Below, in pieces: positions 57,576 through 64,000 of a stretch of 64,000 nucleotides of DNA. Origin of the DNA: Caecitellus pseudoparvulus (lineage: Eukaryota > Bigyra: Bicosoecida). The notes under the pieces are model-generated. The model was not told the origin of the DNA. It ran no database searches and worked only from the letters and a program-made list of their open reading frames with translations. Each line of letters opens with the position of its first letter. Within the stretch, counting starts at the first letter, position 1. Both the position numbers and the translations under genes were made by a program. The DNA lies in the NCBI GenBank assembly GCA_965644315.1, contig CBFFRQ010000069.1, forward strand, positions 868,001-932,000, written 5' to 3'.

Positions 57576-59804
57576 TCACTGCTGGCCAAAGTGTCCATAG
57601 ACAGCAGATGGAGTTGGCTGCCTCTGCCCTGTGCCAGGTTTAGAAACACCGTGGGGCGAATCCTCAGCAGCAGGAGCTGGGCTGCCCAGCCCTGAGGGGC
57701 GGAAGCCTGGGCTTCCCATTGGGTTCCCTGCTGCATCCCGATACGGTGAAGCGGCAGCGGCGGTGGCCGCGCCTGGGACAGTCGGCGCTGTGGGTGGCGG
57801 GCCTTGCCCCTGCCGTTTGAACCTCATCACGAACAAGTCTCCAGTGGTCTGGATGCTGGCGTTCACAATGCGCACCCAGTTTTGCGACACAGCTTCAGCG
57901 TCTTCCGGAGGGGTCTGGGGCGGCAACACAGGGTCAAGGTAGTACGTGCGTCTGCGTGGGTGCGTAATTTGGAAGCAGTAGGGGTTCTTGGCCACAACTT
58001 GAGCGTTGGTCACCATGCGTGCGTCACAGCCAATGAGTGGTACCGTCGCTTTGGCCTCTGTAGAAGGGTCTTCGTCGGTGTAATAATGCAGCATGGCTGT
58101 TTGAATGCGTTCGTCCAGGGAAAAGCCGTACGGGTTGTCTGCGTGGATGGGCACCACCTGTGTGTGCACCACCACTCGAAAGTACCTTCGCTTCCAGCCT
58201 TTGAACCACTCGCCACTTTCGGGTCGCTTGCGCAGCCAGCCCTTCTGCACACAGCGGCGCAGCTGCTTCCCAGCTGTCAGCTCCAGCTCCCCAGTGCCTT
58301 GTGGCACCTTCACCACCATCTCTCCGCCGTGCCCGACGAGGGCATAGGGTTGGCGGTGTGACGACGAGGAGTACCCTTGCCGTGCGCCAGCTTGTCCCTC
58401 CAAAATTGTGTTCATGGGGAAGTTGAAAGTCTTTGGTTCTGGAAGGGGCTCCGCCAGTGGCTTCGGGACTTCGCGCGCGCGTGGTGGCAGCCCGGCATCC
58501 GTGGGGTATGCACTCGGCACTTCCCCTTCAGGTTCCATGTGCGCCGGGACATGTGCGTGTGTGGGAGCGGTATCCTCAGACTCCTTGCCGCCTATGTGGT
58601 CGTCCCGACCCGTCTGTCGTGGCTGTTTGGAAGCCCGTGCGGGCTCTGCCACCCTGCTGCCCATGGCATCCCGCAAGGCGTCGCGGCCAGACCCTGGCGA
58701 GGAGGCGACGACTTCAGGAGCTTGCTGTGCCCTGCCGCCAGACTGCAGAACCCGAGGGTGCTCGCCTAAGACCTCCACACTATCTTCAAAGTCCTCCTCT
58801 GCAAAGGTCTGCGAGTCCCGCTCCGCTGCACCCGGGTGGCGCGCCGGCAGCCGCGTCGCAGTCTGAAAGGAGTCTCCCCACCGCTCCCCAGTGCTGGGCT
58901 GGTCAGCCGACGAATGCCCGGCTCCGGCCCAGGTCATGCCCCGCACAGAAGCAGGCGTCAGAGGCTGGCCGCGGCCTGCTCGACTGCTGGGCAAGATGCC
59001 GTCGCCATCCATGAGCATGGCTCGGAAGGCTGGGTTGGATGCCCCCACAGACGGCCCGCCACCGGAAGACGCCACTTCCATGAACACGCTGTCTTCTGAG
59101 TCACTGGCGAATTCTTCTTCGCGCGCGCGCTCAGAAGCTGCCGCGCTGCTTGGGCGTCGCTGGAAGCCCTCCAAGGAAGGGACGGGTGAGCCTTCCCCCG
59201 TCTCGGCGGAGGGCAACTGCGTCACTCCCTCGCCAAGCATGGGGCGCACGCCACGGGCCTGCCGCTGCGCAGGCACGTGCACCTCATCGCCAGCGGCATC
59301 GCTGGTCTTGCCTTCCTGGGCCTCCTTGCCGTCCTCCACGCCGGTCGCCGACGCAAGGGCTGCCCTGGGCTCCGCAGGTGGCGCGCCGGATGAGCCACCA
59401 GCCGGGCCCCCCGACTCCTTGCCTTCGGGGCGGTCCCACTCGTGCAAGTCGTCTGAAGCCTCGCCTGACGCAACGCCGGGGCTGGTGGGCAACGGCTCCC
59501 CGGCGTCCTTGCCTTCACTTGCTGGGTGAGGCCTGGTGGGGGGCGGGCGGGATACGCCGGGTGAAGGGTGTGGCCGGCCGTGCCCCAGCTTCTGCTGCAG
59601 CAAGGCGCGACCCTTCGAGCCACTCGCTTGGGCCAGCATGGCACGAGCTCGACTCCCGCCGGCACCGGAGCTGCGAGCGGCACTGGGCGCCGCACCGCCC
59701 GGAGGAGCCCGCCGAGGAGGCGGAGCTCCCCCAGGCGGCGCGCGGCCGCCCGGCGTGGGGCGTCCGCCAGGAGAGGGCCGGGCGCCAGGCGGCATGCTTG
59801 ACAT
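57576..59804 (-). CDS. PH-domain protein with long disordered N-terminus (742 aa)
   Basis: This single exon starts at the ATG at 59,804. The first 50 residues are Pro/Gly/Ala/Arg-rich (PPGARPSPGGRPTPGGRAPP), followed by about 470 residues of acidic and Ser/Gly-rich low-complexity sequence. At about residues 525-680 there is a PH domain: VQKGWLRKRPESGEWFKGWK, then RRYFRVVV, YGFSLDERIQ and AMLHYYTDE, and ending with the C-terminal helix region WVRIVNASI. The KGWLRKR opening is typical of lipid-binding PH domains. The tail is Pro/Gly/Ala-rich. A role in membrane targeting or trafficking is likely; I cannot assign a more specific family. The basic, Pro-rich N-terminus could bind SH3 or WW domains, such as the WW domain of the FERM protein encoded in this window, but this is speculation. 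Confidence 0.75.
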   Translation of the reverse strand: MSSMPPGARPSPGGRPTPGGRAPPGGAPPPRRAPPGGAAPSAARSSGAGGSRARAMLAQASGSKGRALLQQKLGHGRPHPSPGVSRPPPTRPHPASEGKDAGEPLPTSPGVASGEASDDLHEWDRPEGKESGGPAGGSSGAPPAEPRAALASATGVEDGKEAQEGKTSDAAGDEVHVPAQRQARGVRPMLGEGVTQLPSAETGEGSPVPSLEGFQRRPSSAAASERAREEEFASDSEDSVFMEVASSGGGPSVGASNPAFRAMLMDGDGILPSSRAGRGQPLTPASVRGMTWAGAGHSSADQPSTGERWGDSFQTATRLPARHPGAAERDSQTFAEEDFEDSVEVLGEHPRVLQSGGRAQQAPEVVASSPGSGRDALRDAMGSRVAEPARASKQPRQTGRDDHIGGKESEDTAPTHAHVPAHMEPEGEVPSAYPTDAGLPPRAREVPKPLAEPLPEPKTFNFPMNTILEGQAGARQGYSSSSHRQPYALVGHGGEMVVKVPQGTGELELTAGKQLRRCVQKGWLRKRPESGEWFKGWKRRYFRVVVHTQVVPIHADNPYGFSLDERIQTAMLHYYTDEDPSTEAKATVPLIGCDARMVTNAQVVAKNPYCFQITHPRRRTYYLDPVLPPQTPPEDAEAVSQNWVRIVNASIQTTGDLFVMRFKRQGQGPPPTAPTVPGAATAAAASPYRDAAGNPMGSPGFRPSGLGSPAPAAEDSPHGVSKPGTGQRQPTPSAVYGHFGQQ

Positions 59805-60559
59805 GGTGCTTTTGTAACTGGGTGATCAGTGAAAGTCTGCGAGGTAAGCGAGAGTGAAGAGTGCTGGCGCATGGGAGCAGAAACTGAACGTGGGGGGGGC
59901 GGTAGAAGGCACACCACTGCCCATGGCGCTGATGCTTGCGACCGCAAGTGAGCCGGAAATGGGGCCAGGGGCATGCATATCAGTGCCATGAACTTGTCCA
60001 GCTCCTTGTCATTCGAGGCTCAAACGCAGTGCATGCTTGGTGACGCTGCGGCGGCAGTGTCCAGGGAACATCGCTCTGCGACGCACGGCACTCACTAACT
60101 GCCGCCCGTCCAATGAAGAGCACGGGCCGGGAACAAGCAAGGATAAAGGGGTGAGAGTGGAGTCAGGCTTTCCAGCCGACCGACTCAGCGCCCAAGGATG
60201 CGCAAGAGCTGCGGTCGAGGAGCAGGTTCGCACTCCTGGCGTGGAGGCGAAACGCAAGCCCAGCCTGTCGCGACAGGGGACTCCACCGACAACTGCCAAG
60301 ACGCCCACGCGAGATGGGTCGTGAGGTCCGCGGTCTCCGTCAGACGTAGAGGATTTTTTAGATACCTTCCCTTCGTCACATACTGTGCCGAACGACAGAC
60401 AGCGCAATCTGCCCTTCCACAATACAAAGCCCGCTGATTGACATTCCGACACAGTGCACGCACAATCTGCTCCCAGACGAATATCTGCATCCCCCACAGA
60501 GAACACACATACGCTTTCTTCTTTTTTGGAACGACACGCGCCCCAGGGTGCCTTGCAGC
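59805..60559. promoter_or_regulatory. Divergent intergenic region, largest gap in the window
   Basis: This 755-bp gap lies between outward-facing genes. A minus-strand frame of 198 codons (60,605-60,009) is open but Cys/Ser/Arg-rich, has no good ATG context and overlaps the start of the plus-strand gene. I consider it chance. The stretch from 60,340 to 60,530 is less GC-rich than its surroundings and contains short pyrimidine runs (for example TTTCTTCTTTTTTGG near 60,510), which may be a core-promoter region for the gene at 60,560. Confidence 0.35.
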
Positions 60560-61535
60560 ATGAGCAGTTCGCCAGACGCTGAAGACGGGGAGGCACCCAG
60601 CACACCTAAACGCCGGAGGAAGTTGGTCAGTTCACTGCTGGACACGCCCCCCAGTCGAAGGCACGGTGGAGGTCAACATCTGGTCGTCTCTGCTGTGCGT
60701 GACGCGCGCTGATTGCGCTGCGCGTTTCGCTGTGCGCCCCTTCACCACGCCGCCGGCTGCCATCAGCAGGCACGCAGCACACGGAGCCCGGCACCCCTGC
60801 ACACCTGCCTTGCAAGCCTGAGAAGGTTGAAAGCAGATCAGAGTGCACTGCGCCTGGTGAGAACGTTGCAGCCCTTTCACGCCGGCCACACCCTGAACCT
60901 GGTCTGTCCCCGCTGCGTTGCAGGCGGCGGAAGCAGCGCAGGCAGAGACTGCGGCCGAGCTGGGACGCCTGCAAACAGCCCTCGCCCGCGCAGTCATTAA
61001 CGTGAACCAACAGCAAAGTCTACAGCTGGCTCTTTGCGCCAGCCGCTGTGAAGAAGCAACACGTGCCCAGACTTACACACGCGCACGGGCGAAGGCTGCA
61101 TGCCATGACGCTGCCACTCTTCGATCGGACCTGCTGCAGTTGAAGGAGGAAGCCGTGAGTGGCATGGAGCGCATGCGGCGTCACGCTCAAAAGGCTGTGT
61201 CCTGGGTTGCTGAGCAAGCCTCCGTTCAAAGCGGCAAGTTCCGATGCATTGCGCGTGGAAACCAGGAGCAGCTGCAGCAAGTGACTGACGAACTCAGGGA
61301 GGCTCAAGAGGAGCTGAAGGCATCCCAATCGAAGCACGAGCAAGCAAAGCTGCAAACCCAACTACTGCAAGTCTCACTGCAGCATGCCACATTGGTGTCC
61401 CAAGCAGTGGACCACGCTGCAGCCCTGCACGCTTCGGCATTGCAAGATGAACTCGCCCGCCGATCCACTCGCATTTCCTCGCTGTTGGGGGTGCTGAGGA
61501 GCGACACACAAGCCCCTTCCACTGCGCAGTCGTGA
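60560..61535 (+). CDS. Coiled-coil protein with basic N-terminus, three exons, 278 aa
   Basis: Exons are 60,560-60,694, 60,767-60,856 and 60,924-61,535. Introns are 72 and 67 nt and both are phase 0. The N-terminus is acidic then strongly basic (TPKRRRKLVSSLLDTPPSRR), possibly a nuclear localisation signal with TP phospho-sites. From about residue 45 to 255 the protein is helical with heptad-like spacing of Leu/Ala and many Gln/Glu (AELGRLQTALARAVINV, QEQLQQVTDELREAQEEL). It ends in a short Ser/Thr-rich tail. I recognise no family. Splicing is well supported because the middle exon and the two junctions preserve a continuous helical reading. The role could be structural, for example at kinetochores, spindle or basal bodies. 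Confidence 0.65.
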
Positions 61536-61790
61536 TGGCTTGCTGCTTGCTGCTGCTCAATCCACGCTTGGTGCTGCACGCTTGGCAGGAGCGCTGGGCG
61601 CTGCTTGTGACGGTGACCGCTGCCGCTTGCCGCCTCCAGCAGCCACAATGCGCTTGAAGAAGACTTTCCTCCCACTGTGGCTCACTTCGATGCCTTCGGC
61701 TGCTGGCCCACCCAGGACAGACCCCCAAAGAACGGAGCAACTGTATACAAGAGCGGCGTGTGTGTGTCGGATGCCGTGAGGCCGCACACC

Positions 61791-62779
61791 TTATGCTTCT
61801 TCGCGTGGCACGTACACGTCATCGGCATCCCCCAGCAGCTCTACATCAAAGGCGTCCACTTCCTTCTTGTGTACTTGGTCAAGGGACTCTCGGTTCACCA
61901 AGACTGCAGGCGTGTGGGCAGGGAAGCGCTGCAGCAGGGTGGACACGGGCGCGACGCTCATGGAGGAGCCCATCACCAGCACACAGTCGGCCTTCCCAGT
62001 GTCTTCGTGGAGGCAGGTGTGGAAGCGCTGTGGCAGAGACTCGTAGAAAAACACGATGTTTGGCTTGATAGCCCCGCCCTTGCACTTGCGACACCTCGCC
62101 ACGTCCCCGGCCGCTGCGGCACGCTTGACCCGTGACATGGCAGCGCTGGCGCCGCAGGCGACGCAGGACGCCTTGTCGAGGCTTCCATGGCATTGCACAA
62201 TTGCTTTGGCTGGAACCCCCGCCCGAGCCTCCAAGGAGTCGATGTTCTGTGTGTACACCCTCTGCAGCTTGCCGGCCTTTGCGAGCTGGGCGACAAAGCG
62301 GTGTGCGAGGGACGGCTCGGCTGCTTCAAAAGCCTGCAGCAAAGGTGACACCAGGGAATAGAACAGCTCAGGCTCCTCTTTGAAAACCCGCACGTCAAAC
62401 CTGAGGGTGGGGTGGCAGTGAAGGTCGGCCGGGTGCACGCGTGCTGGCAAAGTGCAGGCGGCTGCACGTACAGTTCCTGTGGTTCCGAGAGCTGTGTGCC
62501 GCCGAACTCTCCCGCAGCAATCTTAGCATACAGCCCAGAATTTGGACTTCGAAAGTCTGGGATTCCGCTGGACACTGACACGCCTGCTCCGAGAATGACG
62601 ACCACTTTGCTGGCAGCTTGCAGCGCCTTCACCACGCACGCCAGAGAATGCACTGCTGGCTGAGGCTGCCGCGAGGAGTGGGCAACACGACGCTTGAGGG
62701 ACAAATCTGCATCTAACACTTTCTGGGCGGCAGAGGCTATGCTGCTGCCGGCAGCCACCCTCCCATGCGCTGCAGCCAT
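61791..62779 (-). CDS. Class I sirtuin, NAD-dependent protein deacylase (SIR2 family), two exons, 305 aa
   Basis: Exon 1 (62,779-62,472) starts at an ATG and includes the NAD-binding signature VVVILGAGVSVSSGIPDFRS. A 71-nt intron (62,471-62,401, phase 2) is removed. Exon 2 (62,400-61,791) restores EPQELFDVRVFKEEP, then TQNIDSLEARAGV, the catalytic His in VQCHGSLD, a zinc ribbon with CVACG and CRKCKG, and VMGSSMSVAPVSTL. The order and motifs match the SIRT1-3/Hst2 class I group. Substrates are usually acetyl-lysines on tubulin, histones or metabolic enzymes. The short Ala/Ser-rich N-terminus gives no clear targeting call, and a cytosolic Hst2/SIRT2-like site is most likely. All catalytic and zinc residues are present. 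It lies in tandem with the EF-hand gene, 173 bp downstream. Confidence 0.9.
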
Positions 62780-62952
62780 GGCTTGGGTTGGCGGCGAAGG
62801 CGCGGAAATTGAACGCCGCACTCCCTACAAATTCGCCCCGCAGGCCACCATCACAAAATTTCAGTTCATGGGAGAGCATGCATGCTGTACCTGCCACAAA
62901 GGGTGTTCTAAGTATGGAAATATATTGAAGGAGAATTCATTCGGCGCTGCAG

Positions 62953-64000
62953 TCACAAACTCAGAAGGCGCTTGAGCCACGGCTTATACTCCACAAACAT
63001 GTGCTCGTATGACCAGAATCCTTCCCTGGCAGCGTGCTCGTCAGAGTCCTCCGATGACGCTTCCCGGCGCTGGCTGCCTTGCTTGCGTTCAGGAGGGCCT
63101 CCTCCTGTGCTGCCCTGCCGTGCGCGGCCTCGCACAGGCGATGCACTGCGGTGCCTCGCCGCGCCAGCGGCCGTTGCCGCTGCACTGGCATGGGAGCTGC
63201 TTCGGGAATGGGCAGAGGATGCCGACGCGGCGGCAGCAAGGGCAGGAGCAGTGGCAGGCGCGGCAGGCATGTCGGGGCCGGCCGCCGCCACCATGGGCAC
63301 AAACAAACCCTCCGCCTCCACGCGCTCCCAGCCGCCCAGGCCGTCGATGAGCATTTCCTCCAAGTCATCGTCCGTGACTTCAGGGGGCAACATGCTGCGC
63401 AGCGTGGTGCGGAAGTAAGGCACGGGGATGGACCCTGACTTGTCAGGGTCGAATAGCTCGAAGGCTCCAATCATCTCGGATTCTGTGTGCTTGTGAGTGG
63501 CCTGCACACGCGACGCTTGGTGGGCGTGCCGCACACCCGCAACCTGCACTGCGCCCACACGCACCCGAATGGCCAGGACACTGATCAATTCCTCCAAGTC
63601 CAGCTGGCCGTTTCCATCAGCGTCTGTCAGCGCGATGAGTCTGCGCACGAAGGGTTGGCCTGCAGTGCGGAGCCAGCAGTCTTCGCACAGCCTGCCGCCT
63701 CCCTCACTGCTTCGTTTCCAGGGGCGTGATGTGGTCCCCCAAGTGGCGGAGCAGCGGTGCCAGCTTCTTTGCAGGCAACAACTTGATGTCTTCATCCGCG
63801 AACTCCAGGAACTGTGTTTCCAAGTACTCCATCTGGGCAGGGACCGCGCAAGGCGTGATGCAAGCGTTTCGCGTTGCGTCGCAGTCGACCGCACCTGCAC
63901 CGGCGTAAGCATGTCCAGCAGCTCACGATGCCGCGCAACCAAGTTCTTAGCAGCAAGAGACCGATTCCTGCTCCCCAGCTGGCGGGCCCTGCGGGCTCGG
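62953..64000 (-). CDS. EF-hand calcium-binding protein with helical N-terminus (5' partial)
   Basis: The gene enters from the right edge. The frame is open at the window end and the N-terminus is missing. Visible exons are the window end to 63,901, 63,832-63,708, 63,640-63,561 and 63,482-62,953, with introns of 68, 67 and 78 nt. Splicing gives RHRELLDMLTPMEYLETQFL, then LAPLLRHLGDHITPLETKQ. A canonical EF loop follows (DADGNGQLDLEE, with Glu at position 12), then a second EF-like loop (DPDKSGSIPVPY) that lacks the acidic residue at position 12. This is followed by an Ala/Ser-rich linker and an aromatic C-terminus (SYEHMFVEYKPWLKRLLSL). It resembles centrin/calmodulin-like or EFCAB-type proteins. 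One functional calcium site is likely. The third intron could be placed differently because the frame is also open across it. Confidence 0.7.
   Translation of the reverse strand, partial: RARRARQLGSRNRSLAAKNLVARHRELLDMLTPVQVRSTATQRETLASRLARSLPRWSTWKHSSWSSRMKTSSCCLQRSWHRCSATWGTTSRPWKRSSEGGGRLCEDCWLRTAGQPFVRRLIALTDADGNGQLDLEELISVLAIRVRVGAVQVAGVRHAHQASRVQATHKHTESEMIGAFELFDPDKSGSIPVPYFRTTLRSMLPPEVTDDDLEEMLIDGLGGWERVEAEGLFVPMVAAAGPDMPAAPATAPALAAAASASSAHSRSSSHASAAATAAGAARHRSASPVRGRARQGSTGGGPPERKQGSQRREASSEDSDEHAAREGFWSYEHMFVEYKPWLKRLLSL

Noticed and set aside
60009-60605. Minus-strand 198-codon frame in the divergent gap
   Set aside because: No good start, biased Cys/Ser/Arg composition, and it runs across the start of the spliced plus-strand gene.
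1-64000. CRISPR arrays, insertion sequences, bacterial operons and rRNA genes
   Set aside because: No regularly spaced direct repeats, transposase motifs, Shine-Dalgarno-type gene strings or rRNA-like blocks were seen; introns and domain content indicate a eukaryotic nuclear genome.

Overview
The window is protein-dense nuclear DNA from a unicellular eukaryote. It holds about 21 protein genes on both strands and no bacterial operon structure. Most spliced genes carry short GT-AG introns, commonly 53-78 nt and occasionally up to about 130 nt, and I resolved many of them by joining reading frames and checking phase. The gene set includes a CEP135/BLD10-type centriole protein, a MOK/RCK-type kinase normally tied to cilia, and a protein with IQ motifs and dynein-stalk-like modules. 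This points to a flagellated protist. A possible AP2-like motif in a SET protein and a cadherin/IPT giant protein would fit a stramenopile or another SAR-type lineage, but the lineage is my inference. I saw no transposons, CRISPR arrays, rRNA or tRNA genes.

Layout: 1-12,891 (+) is the 3' part of a giant cadherin/IPT multi-pass membrane protein. 13,077-16,240 (-) is a putative SLF2/CANIN-like protein. 16,401-16,745 (+) and 16,997-17,461 (-) are two small membrane proteins. 18,186-23,525 (+) is a C2/IQ/dynein-stalk-like protein. 23,537-30,763 (-) is an H3K4-type SET methyltransferase. 31,171-32,816 (+) is the MOK-like kinase, 32,990-34,014 (+) a type I membrane protein, and 34,157-35,593 (+) an unassigned GT-B-like protein. 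35,764-36,918 (-) is Rab geranylgeranyltransferase alpha. 37,056-40,339 (-) is a PH-FERM-WW protein. 40,824-42,002 (+) is unknown. 42,297-47,410 (-) is CEP135. 47,537-51,110 (-) is a GT47-GT34 glycosyltransferase fusion. 51,482-55,878 (+) is an HRQ1 helicase. 55,794-56,329 (-) is a histone-fold candidate. 56,863-57,534 (+) is a small anchored protein, 57,576-59,804 (-) a PH protein, and 60,560-61,535 (+) a coiled-coil protein. 61,791-62,779 (-) is a class I sirtuin. 62,953 to the window end (-) is an EF-hand protein.

Functional themes: cell surface and adhesion (cadherin giant protein, PH-FERM-WW linker, GT47-GT34 enzyme, membrane orphans); flagellum and centriole (CEP135, MOK-like kinase, C2/IQ/stalk protein, EF-hand protein); genome and chromatin (HRQ1, SLF2-like, histone-fold protein, SET, sirtuin); and trafficking (RabGGTase alpha, PH protein). 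This looks like an ordinary compact eukaryotic neighbourhood, not a co-regulated cluster. Several genes sit head-to-head with 160-755 bp between starts, and HRQ1 overlaps the next gene tail-to-tail.
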